Counted from the stretch's first letter, positions 1 to 8,888 are shown. The stretch: 64,000 nt of DNA from Mesorhizobium sp. ES1-4 (GCF_020164745.1 NZ_JAIUGV010000007.1:124001-188000); one strand, 5' to 3'. Made by a program: numbers and translations. The notes: generated from the letters alone by a model not told the origin.

Positions 1-393
1 CGCGAACGACATCGTGCGCATGATCTCGGCCAGCGCGGCGCGGGCATAGGCCGAGCGTGGCGAGGCGTGCACCAGCATCGCCGGCTTGTTTATGGCGGCG
101 TCGCGCGAAACCAGCCAGTCGAGCGCGTTCTTCAGCCCGCCCGGCACGCCATGGGCATATTCGGGGCAGGAGATGATGACGCCGTCGGCGCTGGTCACGG
201 CGTCGATCAGGTCGAAGGCCTCGCGCGGCGTCCGCTCGCCCTCGTCGTCGGGGTTGAAGATCGGCAGGAGGCCAAGCCCGTCGTAGACGGTGACGCGACA
301 GCCCTCGGGCGCGTTGCGCGCCAATGCCGCGACGAGGGCCGAATTGGTGGAGGCCGCCCGCAGGCTGCCCGAGATGGCAAGAAGATTGAGCAA
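1..393 (-). CDS. NADPH-dependent FMN reductase family protein (C-terminus cut by window edge)
   Basis: Reading leftwards from about 393, the frame is open to the window edge (at least 131 residues). It gives a flavodoxin-like fold with the FMN phosphate loop GSLRAASTNSAL near the N-terminus. The family motif CPEYAHGVPGGLKNALDWL is also present, which is typical of FMN_red proteins related to ArsH, ChrR and azoreductase. These are soluble flavoproteins that pass electrons from NAD(P)H to quinones, chromate or azo compounds; the substrate here cannot be told. No ATG precedes the conserved start, so I chose the TTG at 391-393. No clear ribosome site is visible and the start is uncertain. It follows the PPOX gene by 34 bases and may be co-transcribed with it. 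Confidence 0.8.
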   Translation of the reverse strand, partial: MLNLLAISGSLRAASTNSALVAALARNAPEGCRVTVYDGLGLLPIFNPDDEGERTPREAFDLIDAVTSADGVIISCPEYAHGVPGGLKNALDWLVSRDAAINKPAMLVHASPRSAYARAALAEIMRTMSFA

Positions 394-427
394 GTTGGAC
401 AGGTCCGGGCGAATCGTGGGCCGAAAA

Positions 428-1048
428 CTACCACATCGTTTGCTTGTACTCGTCGTCCAGCCAGCGATCGGTCGCCTCGGCCGTATCGGCCAATGCCAGT
501 TGGTCGCGCAGGATCTGGCCGAGCGTCGGCAGCGTGGCGCGGTCGTACCAGCTCTCCGGCTTCCACAAATCGGAGCGCATGAAGGCCTTGGCGCAATGCA
601 TGTAGGCGGCTTTGACGGCGACGACGATGACACTTTGCGGCTCCTTGCCATCGACGGCAAGGCGCTCGCGCAAGGTGGCGTCGACGGTGAGGCGGGCGTC
701 GCCGTTGACGCGCAGCGTCTCGTTCATGCCCGGTATGAGGAAGAGCAGCCCGACGGAGGGATTGCGTAGGATGTTCTCCAGCGTATCCAGCCGGTTGTTG
801 CCGGGCCGGTCGGGGATGGCGATGGTCTTCTCGTCGAGAATGGCGGCGAAGCCGGGCTTGTCGCCTTTCGGGGTGACGTCGGCATTGCCTTCGCCATCGG
901 ACGAGCCGATCAGCACGAACGGGCTCTTGCCGATGAAAGAGCGGCAATGGCGGTCGAGCACCTTCAATTCCTTGCGGATCGAGCCATCGGTCGGGCGCGG
1001 CGTCTTGTAGATCGTCCGTAGCTCTTCGTGGGTGGTGACGAATTCCAT
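428..1048 (-). CDS. Pyridoxamine 5'-phosphate oxidase-family FMN-binding protein
   Basis: This 206-residue protein has the split-barrel flavin-binding fold of the MSMEG_1061-type PPOX family. Supporting stretches are SFIGKSPFVLIGSSDGEGN, then DVTPKGDKPGFAAILDEKT and IPDRPGNNRLDTLENIL. Members bind FMN or F420 and are mostly of unknown substrate; this is not PdxH itself. The reading frame stays open far upstream into the next gene, but the ATG at 1046-1048 is preceded by GGGGAGAG at good spacing, so I use that start. It lies 23 bases downstream of ispZ and just upstream of the FMN reductase, giving two flavoprotein genes in a row. Confidence 0.85.
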   Translation of the reverse strand: MEFVTTHEELRTIYKTPRPTDGSIRKELKVLDRHCRSFIGKSPFVLIGSSDGEGNADVTPKGDKPGFAAILDEKTIAIPDRPGNNRLDTLENILRNPSVGLLFLIPGMNETLRVNGDARLTVDATLRERLAVDGKEPQSVIVVAVKAAYMHCAKAFMRSDLWKPESWYDRATLPTLGQILRDQLALADTAEATDRWLDDEYKQTMW

Positions 1049-1071
1049 GGCTCTCCCCTTTGTCCGCGGCC

Positions 1072-1746
1072 CTATTTGTTGGCCTTCTCTTCCTCGCCGG
1101 CCTTGTCGTCGAGCGAATGGCGCAGGATCAGCGGCATCTGGCTGAACGTGAACAGAAGCGTGATCGGCATGATGCCCCAGACCTTGAAGGTAACCCAGGC
1201 ATCGGTGGAGAAATTGCGCCAGACCAGTTCGTTGACGACGGCCAGGAACAGGAAGAACAGGCCCCAGCGGAAGGTGAGCTTGCGCCAGCCTTCGACATCG
1301 AGCTTGAAAGCGGACTCGAAGACATAGCCGAGCAGCGACTTGCCGAAGAACAGGCCACCGAGCAGCACGCCGCCGAACAGCGTGTTGACGATGGTCGGCT
1401 TCATCTTGATGAAGATGTCGTCCTGCAGATAGAGCGTCAGCGCGCCGAAGATGAAGACGACGACGCCCGACACCATCGGCATGATCGGCAAGGTGCGGGT
1501 GAGCAGCCACGAGGCGATCAACGCGATCGCGGTCGCGGCCATGAAAAGGCCGGTGGCGACGAAGATCGGGCCGCCGAATTCGGCCAGGACGGGAAATTTC
1601 TGCGTCAGCCACTCGCCGCGCGCATTGGCGAAGAAGAACACCATCAAGGGTCCGAGCTCGAGCACCAGCTTAAGCAATGGATTGATGCCTTCCTTCTTCT
1701 CTTTCTGCGGGTCGGATGGATCGCGTTCGAGAATGGGTGGGTTCAT
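1072..1746 (-). CDS. yciB: Inner membrane septation protein IspZ/YciB
   Basis: This 224-residue integral membrane protein has about six hydrophobic segments, an N-terminal soluble tail rich in charged residues and a [14 protein letters not shown] cytoplasmic C-terminus. The sequences [18 protein letters not shown] and [19 protein letters not shown] are characteristic of the septation protein A (IspZ/YciB) family. That family is implicated in envelope integrity and septum formation at the inner membrane. It sits immediately downstream of ftsY, as in many rhizobia, with a 57-base gap. The family assignment is firm; the biochemical role is not known even in model organisms. Confidence 0.93.
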   Translation of the reverse strand: MNPPILERDPSDPQKEKKEGINPLLKLVLELGPLMVFFFANARGEWLTQKFPVLAEFGGPIFVATGLFMAATAIALIASWLLTRTLPIMPMVSGVVVFIFGALTLYLQDDIFIKMKPTIVNTLFGGVLLGGLFFGKSLLGYVFESAFKLDVEGWRKLTFRWGLFFLFLAVVNELVWRNFSTDAWVTFKVWGIMPITLLFTFSQMPLILRHSLDDKAGEEEKANK

Positions 1747-1803
1747 GGTTTCCTTCTAACGCACGATCCAATCCGGAAGCCTCGTTTCCGGCGTCATGCT
1801 TGT

Positions 1804-3627
1804 TCAGGCCACTCCAGCGATCGCCCTGGCGAATTCGCTTGCCGAGAAAGGTTCGAGGTCGTCGACCTGTTCGCCGACGCCGATGAAATAGACCGGCAAT
1901 TTGTGCTTTGCCGCGATCGCCACAAGAATACCGCCGCGCGCCGTGCCGTCCAGCTTGGTCATCACCAGGCCGTTGACGCCGGCGACATTGCGGAAGATCT
2001 CGACCTGGTTGAGCGCGTTCTGGCCGGTGGTGGCGTCGACCGTCTGCAGCACCGTGTGCGGTGCTTCGGGATCGAGCTTGCCCAGCACGCGGACGATCTT
2101 TTCCAGCTCCGCCATCAGTTCGGTCTTGTTCTGCAGCCGGCCGGCGGTGTCGATGATCAGCACGTCGGAGCCGGCTTCTTTTGCTCGTTCGAAGGCGTCG
2201 TAGGCGAGGCCGGCGGCATCGGCGCCGAGCCTGGAGGCAATGACCGGCGATTTCGTGCGTTCGCCCCAGATCTTCAGCTGTTCGATGGCGGCGGCGCGGA
2301 ACGTATCGCCGGCGGCCAGCATCACCGACAGGCCGCCATCGGTCAGCTTGGCGGCGAGCTTGCCGATCGTCGTGGTCTTGCCGGTGCCGTTGACGCCGAC
2401 CACCAGGATGACATGCGGCTTGTGCGACAGGTCCAGTTCGAGCGGTTTGGCGACCGGGGCGAGCACCTTCTCAACCTCGGCCGCCATGACGGCGCGAACC
2501 TCGGTATCGGAAACATCCTTGCCATAGCGGCTGGAAGCCAAGGAATCGGTGACGCGCAGCGCCGTTTCCACGCCGAGATCGGCGCGGATCAGAACGTCCT
2601 CCAGGTCCTGCAGCGTCTCCTCGTCCAGCTTGCGCTTGGTGAAGACGCCGGCGATGTTGCCGGTCAGCTCGCGCGAGGATCGGGCAAGCCCGTCGCGCAT
2701 GCGCTGGAACCAGGATCGTCTCGGCGCCGGCTCGGGTGCCTTCTGGGGCTCGGCCTTCTGCTCGACCTTTTTGGTGACGGTTACCTTGCCCTGGGCGGGT
2801 GTCGGCTCTGGGGCTGGTGATGGGACCGGTTGCGGCTCAGGCGCGATCTCGGCAATGACAGGCTGTGCTTCGACCGGGGAAGGTTGCCGAAGCGGGGGCG
2901 CGATTTCCGCTGGTGGCGCCGGAATCGCCGGCGAAGCTTCGGCGGTGGGTGCGGAATTTTCCGCCGGCTGGCGCTGCCCCTCACCATACGGGGAGAAGGT
3001 GCCGGCAGGCGGATGAGGGGCAGCGCCGACCTCTGAAGTCGGCTGCTCGGAGGCGGACGACGGAGGCACTTCGACCGGCGCCGCCGGTGGCACCTCGACA
3101 GGCGCGGGCGTCTCGGCGGGCACTTCGGGGGGCGCCGGTTCCGGCTGCTTCTCCGGACGCGACGGAACGATTTCCGGCGCGGATGGCGCGGGCGGTGGCA
3201 CCTCTTGCGGTTGTGGCTCTGGAACGGGCCCTGGAACGGCGGGCCGCGTCGGAATTTCCTCGGGCGCAGGCTGTTCGGCAGGGGTTTCCGGAGCAGGTTT
3301 TGGCACTTCCCGCGGCCCGGGTTGCGGCAGTGGTTCCGGCACGGCTGGAACGGTCGGCTCCGGTGTGGGCGGAATGGCCGGCTCCGGTGTCGGTTCCTCA
3401 GTGGGCGCTGGCCTTGCCTGTTCCTCGAGAGGAGGGGCGGCGGCGGGCGCGGCTTCCGCCGCCGGCTCCTCGCGCTTCAAAAACTCCGGCACGGCCTGCT
3501 CGGCCGCCGGCTTTAGCGCGTCGAGCTGGTCCCATTTGATCGGCGGCAGCGGGGCGGTCTCATCGATGCGCTCATCGACGACCTCCTTCTTGCCGAACGA
3601 AAATATCTTCTTGAAAAAACCAGCCAT
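1804..3627 (-). CDS. ftsY: Signal recognition particle receptor FtsY with long Pro/Glu-rich N-terminal region
   Basis: This 607-residue SRP receptor GTPase docks ribosome-SRP complexes at the inner membrane for co-translational protein insertion. The C-terminal NG domain (about residues 305-607) shows the G1 loop GVNGTGKTTTIGKLA, the DTAGR box and TKLDG. It ends with the canonical GVGEQVDDLEPFSASEFARA. The preceding roughly 290 residues are an acidic, proline- and alanine-rich A domain, long for the family. Inside this domain, 2971-3026 is a 56-bp palindromic repeat read in frame. A conserved N-terminal start MAGFFKKIFSFGKKE follows mtaB after 12 bases. This is an ordinary functional ftsY apart from the linker insertion. 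Confidence 0.97.
   Translation of the reverse strand: MAGFFKKIFSFGKKEVVDERIDETAPLPPIKWDQLDALKPAAEQAVPEFLKREEPAAEAAPAAAPPLEEQARPAPTEEPTPEPAIPPTPEPTVPAVPEPLPQPGPREVPKPAPETPAEQPAPEEIPTRPAVPGPVPEPQPQEVPPPAPSAPEIVPSRPEKQPEPAPPEVPAETPAPVEVPPAAPVEVPPSSASEQPTSEVGAAPHPPAGTFSPYGEGQRQPAENSAPTAEASPAIPAPPAEIAPPLRQPSPVEAQPVIAEIAPEPQPVPSPAPEPTPAQGKVTVTKKVEQKAEPQKAPEPAPRRSWFQRMRDGLARSSRELTGNIAGVFTKRKLDEETLQDLEDVLIRADLGVETALRVTDSLASSRYGKDVSDTEVRAVMAAEVEKVLAPVAKPLELDLSHKPHVILVVGVNGTGKTTTIGKLAAKLTDGGLSVMLAAGDTFRAAAIEQLKIWGERTKSPVIASRLGADAAGLAYDAFERAKEAGSDVLIIDTAGRLQNKTELMAELEKIVRVLGKLDPEAPHTVLQTVDATTGQNALNQVEIFRNVAGVNGLVMTKLDGTARGGILVAIAAKHKLPVYFIGVGEQVDDLEPFSASEFARAIAGVA
2971..3026. repeat. Palindromic repeat element inserted in frame in ftsY
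   Basis: A 56-bp unit is bounded by perfect 13-base inverted arms: GCGCTGCCCCTCA at 2971-2983 and TGAGGGGCAGCGC at 3014-3026. The core has CACCATACGGGGAGAAGGTG. The same sequence vocabulary (CCCCTCA, GGGAGAAGG, ATGAGGGG) recurs in the intergenic element at 30304-30470. On the ftsY strand it encodes a peptide containing PHPPAGTFSPYGEGQ, which differs in composition from the surrounding Pro-Glu-Ala linker. Confidence 0.85.
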
Positions 3628-3639
3628 GCTTTTGCGTTC

Positions 3640-4965
3640 TCAGGCGGCGCGGGCGGCAAGCGGGGCGGCTATCAGCCTGATACCATCGTGGCCGGTTATT
3701 GTTGCTTCGACGATCTCTCCCGGTGCACCGGCGCCGAGTGCCGCAAGCGTGAACCCTTCGGTGCGGCCAAGGCCGTCGCGTTCGATCAGGATCGACTGGC
3801 GGCTGCCGGCGAGCGAAGACAGATGCCTGACATAGGCCGCTTCGCCGGCAGCGCGGAGCCTTGCCGCGCGCTGCTTGACCAGCTCGCGACGGACCTGCGG
3901 CATGCGCGCGGCCGGCGTGCCTTCGCGCGGTGAAAACGGGAATACGTGCAGGTGGGTCAGGCCGCACGCCTCGACGATTTCCAGCGACTTCTCGAACATG
4001 GCGTCGGTCTCGGTCGGGAAGCCCGCGATGATGTCGGCGCCGAAAACCATGCCGGGACGCAGCTTGCGCACGTCCTCGCAAAAGCGGATCGACTGATCGC
4101 GCAGATGCCGGCGCTTCATGCGCTTCAGGATCATGTCGTCGCCCGACTGCAACGACAGATGCAGATGCGGCATCAGCCGCGGCTCGGTGGCGATGGCATC
4201 GAGCAGGTCCTCGTCGGCTTCGATCGAGTCGATCGAAGACAGCCGCAGGCGTTTCACCTCGGGCACCTGTTTCAGGATGGTCTTCACCAGCCGGCCGAGC
4301 TTCGGAGCGCCCGGCAGGTCGGCGCCGAAGGAAGTCATGTCGACCCCGGTCAGCACGATCTCGGCATAACCGTTACCGGCGAGCCGCTTGACCTGCTCGA
4401 CCACGGCGCCCATCGGCACCGAGCGCGAATTGCCGCGGCCGTAGGGGATGATGCAGAAGGTGCAGCGGTGGTCGCAGCCGTTCTGCACCTGCACGAAGGC
4501 GCGCGCCCTGCCCTCGATGGCGTCGACCATGTGGCCGGCGGTCTCGCGCACCGAGAAGATGTCGTTGACGCGCGCCTTCTCGGTGTCGTTGACGCCGAAA
4601 TCGGGCAGCGCGCGGTAGGAGTTGGCCTTCAGCTTCTCTTCATTGCCAAGGACGAGATCGACCTCGTCCATGGTGGCGAATTTTTCAGGCTCGGTCTGCG
4701 CGGCGCAGCCGGTGACGATGATGCGCGCGGCCGGATTGTCGCGGCGCGCCTTGCGGATCGCCTGCCTTGCCTGGCGCACCGCCTCGCCGGTGACGGCGCA
4801 GGTGTTGAAGATGACGGCGCCGCCGGCCAGCGCGGCGAGGCCCGCACTTTCGGCCTCGCGCCGCATCACTTCGGACTCATAGGTGTTGAGGCGGCAGCCG
4901 AAGGTCACCACGTCGATGCGGCCGGGCTCCTTCGCCACGTCGACGTCCTTGGCAAGAGCCGACAT
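3640..4965 (-). CDS. mtaB: tRNA t6A37 methylthiotransferase MtaB
   Basis: This 441-residue radical-SAM enzyme converts t6A37 to ms2t6A37 in ANN-decoding tRNAs. The N-terminal UPF0004 domain carries three cluster cysteines (TFGCRLNTYE, FNTCAVTGEA, VTGCAAQ). The radical-SAM triad is CDHRCTFC, followed by the IIPYGRGNSRSVP signature. A TRAM-like tail ends the protein. An ATG 69 bases further upstream exists, but the one at 4963-4965 overlaps the dapF stop by one base (TGATG), which fits translational coupling, so I chose it. The dapF-mtaB-ftsY order is common in rhizobia. Confidence 0.95.
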   Translation of the reverse strand: MSALAKDVDVAKEPGRIDVVTFGCRLNTYESEVMRREAESAGLAALAGGAVIFNTCAVTGEAVRQARQAIRKARRDNPAARIIVTGCAAQTEPEKFATMDEVDLVLGNEEKLKANSYRALPDFGVNDTEKARVNDIFSVRETAGHMVDAIEGRARAFVQVQNGCDHRCTFCIIPYGRGNSRSVPMGAVVEQVKRLAGNGYAEIVLTGVDMTSFGADLPGAPKLGRLVKTILKQVPEVKRLRLSSIDSIEADEDLLDAIATEPRLMPHLHLSLQSGDDMILKRMKRRHLRDQSIRFCEDVRKLRPGMVFGADIIAGFPTETDAMFEKSLEIVEACGLTHLHVFPFSPREGTPAARMPQVRRELVKQRAARLRAAGEAAYVRHLSSLAGSRQSILIERDGLGRTEGFTLAALGAGAPGEIVEATITGHDGIRLIAAPLAARAA

Positions 4966-5849
4966 CAGGCCGCGCTTTCGGTGTCGCGGGCCCATTTTCC
5001 GGTCGACGGATCGAAGCTGCCGGAAAATTCCCACTCGGCCGCGCCGGTCAGGATGACGTGGTCGTCATCGCGCCACTCGACGTGCAGCGTGCCGCCGCCG
5101 GGGGTCAGCAGATTGACGACGCGGCCGGTGCGCCTGGTGCGGGCAGCGGCCACCACGGCCGCGCAAGCCGCCGAGCCGCAGGCCTTGGTCAGGCCGGCGC
5201 CGCGCTCCCAGGTGCGGATGACCATGCCATCGGGCGAAGTCACCTGCGCTATGGTTATGTTGGCGCGTTCGGGAAAGATCGGATGGTTTTCCAGCAGCGG
5301 GCCGAAACGGTCGAGCTCATAGGTCCAGACGTCGTCGTCGACCCAGAAGATGGCGTGCGGATTGCCCATCGAGACGACGGAGGGCGAATGCAGCACCGGC
5401 GCGTCGATCGGGCCGACCTGCAATTCGATCATGCGGGTGTCGCGAAACTCCTCGGCCAGCGGAATGTCGCGCCAGCCGAAGCGCGGCGTGCCCATATCGA
5501 CCGAGATCGAGCCGTCGGCGTGTTCGCGGGCATTGAGGATGCCGGCCACGGTCTCGAAGGTGAAGGTCTTCTCGCCGGTCTCGGCGGCCAGTGCCTGGAC
5601 GACGCAGCGCATGCCGTTGCCGCAGGCCTGCGCACCCGACCCGTCGGAATTCAGGATATCGACGAAATAGGCGGTGCCCGGCGTCCTGGCGTCGTGGATC
5701 GCCATGATCTGGTCGAACCGCGTCGGGGCATCGGCGTTGAGCGCGATGGCGGCCGCGGCCGTCACCCGATCCGCACGGCCACGCATATCGGCAACGATGA
5801 TCTCGTTGCCGATGCCGTTCATCTTGGCGAAAGGGGCCGTGCCTGCCAT
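4965..5849 (-). CDS. dapF: Diaminopimelate epimerase
   Basis: This 294-residue cofactor-independent epimerase interconverts LL- and meso-diaminopimelate for lysine and peptidoglycan synthesis. Both catalytic cysteine motifs are present: ACGNGMRCV in the N-terminal half and [13 protein letters not shown] in the C-terminal half. The N-terminal [10 protein letters not shown] motif is also present. The reading frame extends upstream without a stop, but [16 protein letters not shown] starting at 5847-5849 matches the normal family N-terminus and gives the normal length. Its stop overlaps the mtaB start by one base. Confidence 0.96.
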   Translation of the reverse strand: MAGTAPFAKMNGIGNEIIVADMRGRADRVTAAAAIALNADAPTRFDQIMAIHDARTPGTAYFVDILNSDGSGAQACGNGMRCVVQALAAETGEKTFTFETVAGILNAREHADGSISVDMGTPRFGWRDIPLAEEFRDTRMIELQVGPIDAPVLHSPSVVSMGNPHAIFWVDDDVWTYELDRFGPLLENHPIFPERANITIAQVTSPDGMVIRTWERGAGLTKACGSAACAAVVAAARTRRTGRVVNLLTPGGGTLHVEWRDDDHVILTGAAEWEFSGSFDPSTGKWARDTESAA

Positions 5850-5926
5850 TGCTCCGAAATTCCATGTCCGCTCGGCGCTATATGGCGGAAACGGGCAGGA
5901 ATTACCAGTGCGCGAAGGCGCCCGCC

Positions 5927-6088
5927 TCATGTCACCGCGAAGACCCCAAGCAAGATCAACAGGAAGATGATGAGCACGACACCGATGAGAATGCGCGCGC
6001 CAGTGGCGGCGGCGCCGGCCAGTGCCGGCATGCCGAGCAGGCTCGCCGCGGCGGCGATGATCAGAAGAATGATGATCCATTTGAGCAT
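5927..6088 (-). CDS. DUF1328 small membrane protein
   Basis: This 53-residue protein starts [19 protein letters not shown] and ends [15 protein letters not shown], with two hydrophobic helices joined by a Gly/Ala-rich turn. That is the pattern of the DUF1328 (YtjA) family, found across proteobacteria and often linked to stress or stationary-phase expression; molecular function is unknown. GAGGTG lies six bases before the ATG at 6086-6088. It is upstream of dapF on the same strand with a 77-base gap. Confidence 0.88.
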   Translation of the reverse strand: MLKWIIILLIIAAAASLLGMPALAGAAATGARILIGVVLIIFLLILLGVFAVT

Positions 6089-6186
6089 GGGACACCTCGC
6101 TTAGCCGAACACATTGAAACCGGTTGAAAAACGCGGCTGTGCTGCTTGGGTTCCCGAGGCCGGGAGGTAGCGCTTTCAGGTGTCGT

Positions 6187-6746
6187 TCAGCCGACGCCGA
6201 TCGAACGAATGACCCGGGCCGGATTTCCGCCGACAAGGGTGTTCGGGGGAACGTTCCTGGTGACCACCGAACCCGCGGCCACGACCGCGTTTTCGCCCAC
6301 AGTCACCCCGCCGATGACAATCGCACCGGCCGCGATCCAGACGTTTCTCCCGATCACAATGGGCTTTCCGATCGTTGCGGCGCGGCGCTGTGACGGATCA
6401 AGCGGATGCCCCGTCGTGATGACGCTCACATTCGGGCCGATCATCACATCGTCGGCGATGTCGAGGCCGCCGAGGTCGTAGAAGTGCAGTTCTGATTGAT
6501 GAAGACATTGCGTCCGACGCGGATTTCGTCGCCGCCGGCTGTGTAGAATGGCGGGATCAGCAGGAAACTCTCGTGCACCTCCTTGCCGATGAGCTGGCTG
6601 AACAGGGCCCGGACTTCTTCCGCATCGTCGAACGTCAAGCGGTTAAGCCGGGCGGTGATTGCCATGGCCCGTTTGACATTCGCCAGCATGGAGGCGGATT
6701 CGGGCGTCCTGCGGTGAATTATCCTTGTGCCGTTTCCATCGGACAT
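6187..6746 (-). pseudogene. Sugar O-acetyltransferase (LacA/NodL type), broken by a one-base deletion
   Basis: The first part, from the ATG at 6744-6746, encodes a Mac-type N-terminus and left-handed beta-helix start ending RNVFINQNCT. The frame then runs into an early stop. The second part continues in another frame with DVMIGPNVSVITTGHPLD, then hexapeptide repeats and [12 protein letters not shown]. Restoring one A on the plus strand next to 6481-6483 rejoins the frames as NCTFYDLGGLDIADDVMIGP. That makes an intact 186-residue enzyme, the usual length for acetyl-CoA-dependent maltose/galactoside/NodL acetyltransferases. This is either a real lesion or a base-call error. Confidence 0.85.
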
Positions 6747-6919
6747 CGGTCGTTTCCAAAATCCCTTAGCCGGCGATCTCGACATCCTTGCCTATGGGGC
6801 CGTCTTGCTGGCCAAAAGACCTGCCATGAACGACTTCATCTGATTCCCCTATCCTGCCGGCGGAAGACCATCAGCGAAAAGCATGGCAGCGTAAACAGTC
6901 ATTCTGGCCGTCGAGGCGA

Positions 6920-7972
6920 TCATATCCGGGGCACTTCCCAGACCTCGCCGGGCCGCAGGGCACGGAACTGCTGTCGCGGCAGGCCTTCGGCCTCAAGCGC
7001 TTCGATGAGTTTCCGGACCGGCTCGTCGAATGGCTCGTCGGTGAGCTGGAAGGTGCCCCAATGGCAGCCGGCGGCGAAGGCGGCGTTGCACAACAGCATG
7101 CCCTGGACCGCTTCCTCGGGGTTCTGGTGCTGCGGCGCCATGAACCAGCGTGGCTCGTAGGCGCCGATCGGCAGGATGGCGAAGCGGAAGCCGCCATGTT
7201 TTTCCGCCATCAGCCGGTAGTTGATGCCATCGTGGAAGCCGGTGTCGCCGGCAAAATAAATCTTTCCGCCAGGCGTCTCGATGACGAAGCCGGCCCACAG
7301 CGCCATGCGCCGGTCGCGCGCCCCGCGTGCCGACCAGTGATGCGCGGGCTCGACGTGGATGGCGGCGCCGGCGCCGGCATCGATCCTGTCGTGCCAGTCA
7401 TGCGCGGAAAGCCGCATGCCGGGCACGGCGGCGGCGATGATGGCATCGTTGCCGAGCGGCGTCACCACCAGCGGATCGTGCTTCTCCTTCAACTGCCTCA
7501 GCGTGGCAATGTCGAGATGGTCGTAGTGATTGTGGCTGACCAGAACGAGGTCGACGGGCGGCAGGTCGGTGAAAGCAATGCCCGGCGGGTTGACGCGTTT
7601 GGGCCCGGCGAAGGAAAACGGCGACGTGCGTTGCGACCAGACCGGATCGGTGAGGATGTTCAGCCCGGCGGTCTGGATCAGCAAGGTAGAATGGCCGACC
7701 ATGGTCACGGTCAGATCCGCACCCTCGACCGTCGCGAGCGGCTTTGCCTGGGCAAAGGGGCTCGGGCTGGCAGGCGGCCATTTCGAACGTTGGCCGCTGA
7801 ACTGCCATTTCAGCAGATCCACGAAGGGGCCGGGCATCCGGCCGCCGGGATTGAAGAACAGGGTGCCGTCGAAATGATCGCTGGGCGGACCGCTGTAGTA
7901 GCGGTTGGCGGCTTTCTGTCTCGAGGCCAAGGTCTGCGCTCCAGCGGGGTTTTGGTGAACTCTTGTTCTCAT
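6920..7972 (-). CDS. MBL-fold metal-dependent hydrolase (UlaG / NAPE-PLD-like)
   Basis: A protein of about 350 residues with the metallo-beta-lactamase signature SHNHYDHLD, an upstream GHSTLLIQ strand and the later GDTGFHDG metal ligand. The N-terminal RYYSGPPSDHFDGTLFFNP and the C-terminal WGTFQLTDEPFDEPVRKL place it with the broad UlaG-like/NAPE-PLD-like hydrolases, usually phosphodiesterases or lactonases; substrate unknown. I chose the ATG at 7970-7972, preceded by GGGGGA; the frame continues 25 codons further upstream. That start codon and ribosome site lie inside a degenerate copy of a dispersed repeat (7962-8041). Confidence 0.85.
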   Translation of the reverse strand: MRTRVHQNPAGAQTLASRQKAANRYYSGPPSDHFDGTLFFNPGGRMPGPFVDLLKWQFSGQRSKWPPASPSPFAQAKPLATVEGADLTVTMVGHSTLLIQTAGLNILTDPVWSQRTSPFSFAGPKRVNPPGIAFTDLPPVDLVLVSHNHYDHLDIATLRQLKEKHDPLVVTPLGNDAIIAAAVPGMRLSAHDWHDRIDAGAGAAIHVEPAHHWSARGARDRRMALWAGFVIETPGGKIYFAGDTGFHDGINYRLMAEKHGGFRFAILPIGAYEPRWFMAPQHQNPEEAVQGMLLCNAAFAAGCHWGTFQLTDEPFDEPVRKLIEALEAEGLPRQQFRALRPGEVWEVPRI

Positions 7973-8041
7973 GCAATTCCCCCGGGAAAGCGCCGCGCGC
8001 TTTCCCGGAAAACCGCCGCGCACCTTTCCTGGAGCTGCCCC
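7962..8041. repeat. Degenerate copy of the ~103-bp dispersed repeat (family B)
   Basis: The plus strand reads TTCTCATGCAATTCC, then GGAAAACCGCCGCGCACC and TTTCCTGGAGCTGC. This matches the right half of the repeats at 42324-42427 and 43205-43307 (CACGCAATTCCGGACGGAAAACCGC, then TTTTCCTGGAATTGC, quoted in parts). An extra self-complementary segment GGGAAAGCGCCGCGCGCTTTCCC sits in the middle. It carries the start codon of the minus-strand MBL hydrolase gene. Confidence 0.7.
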
Positions 8042-8047
8042 AGACAT

Positions 8048-8348
8048 AGGCCGTGCCGCGGCTGGCGCAAGCGTTTGCCGGCCGAAGGCAAGCGGCGGCG
8101 AAGCGGCCTCTGCGACGTTTCAATGACAAGCCGCCTGATCCGGGCGCGTGCGATATACCGCTGGACCGGACTGATATGTGCTCTTGCGGAGCCTACCGCT
8201 CGCCGGAGGATTGCGATAAATTTGCAACAATCTTGCCGCAAAACCCTATTTTAACCATATCGGGTTGAAATTTCGCCACCTTCTCCATCTTGGTGGAGGC
8301 GAGATTGCGCGGACGGCGTCCCCCCAGCCGAATCCGACGGAGGTGGTA
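8048..8348. other. Divergent intergenic region between the MBL hydrolase and omp19-like genes
   Basis: No convincing gene. The right part (about 8200-8275) is AT-rich for this genome, with runs such as GATAAATTTGCAAC and TATTTTAACCATATCGG, and probably carries the promoter of the lipoprotein gene at 8349. I could not fix -35/-10 boxes with confidence. Confidence 0.5.
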
Positions 8349-8888
8349 ATGAATTTTTCGAAAGGCGGCCTGGTGGCCGTATCCTTGGCGGCATTGGTTG
8401 CGAGCGGCTGCTCAACCTCACGGTTTTCGTCGATGGACGACCAGCAGCCCGCCCCGCTGCAGGCGGCGCCTTCCGGCCAGGTGAGCTCGAGCCAGCTGCC
8501 GCCGCCGGCGTCGCCCGGCACCACCGACCCTTCGCAATTCCCGACCGCGCCGGCGAACACGCAGGTGGCCTCCTTGCCGCCGGACGGCACGGCACCCGCG
8601 GGTGCCTCGGATCTCAGCGCGGCAAGCGTCGCCGGTGTCTGGAACGTCAGCGTCTCCGGCCAGAGCTGCAAGGTGGCGACGCCGCAGACCAAATTCGGCG
8701 CCGGCTTCCGCGCCGGCCCGCTGCACTGCCCGCCGCCGATCGACGGCATCAAGTCGTGGAACGTCGCCGGCAAGCAGCTGACGCTTTATGACGAGAATGG
8801 CGGCTCGCTGGCGCGGCTCTATTCGTCGGGCGGCTCGAAATTCGACGGCCAGACCTCCAACGGACAGCCGATCTCGCTTACAAGATAG
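8349..8888 (+). CDS. omp19: Omp19-type outer membrane lipoprotein with AprI/Inh protease-inhibitor domain
   Basis: This 179-residue lipoprotein has a signal peptide ending in the lipobox LVASGC, giving an acylated cysteine at about residue 21. A Pro/Ser/Gln-rich linker follows, then a C-terminal beta-barrel inhibitor domain (about residues 95-179). That domain includes SVAGVWNVSVSGQSCKVATP, FRAGPLHCP and the end region KFDGQTSNGQPISLTR. From memory of the family this closely resembles Brucella Omp19, a surface lipoprotein that inhibits proteases. The frame is open from 8265, but GGAGGT sits before the ATG at 8349, which also starts the signal peptide. Confidence 0.9.
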   Translation: MNFSKGGLVAVSLAALVASGCSTSRFSSMDDQQPAPLQAAPSGQVSSSQLPPPASPGTTDPSQFPTAPANTQVASLPPDGTAPAGASDLSAASVAGVWNVSVSGQSCKVATPQTKFGAGFRAGPLHCPPPIDGIKSWNVAGKQLTLYDENGGSLARLYSSGGSKFDGQTSNGQPISLTR

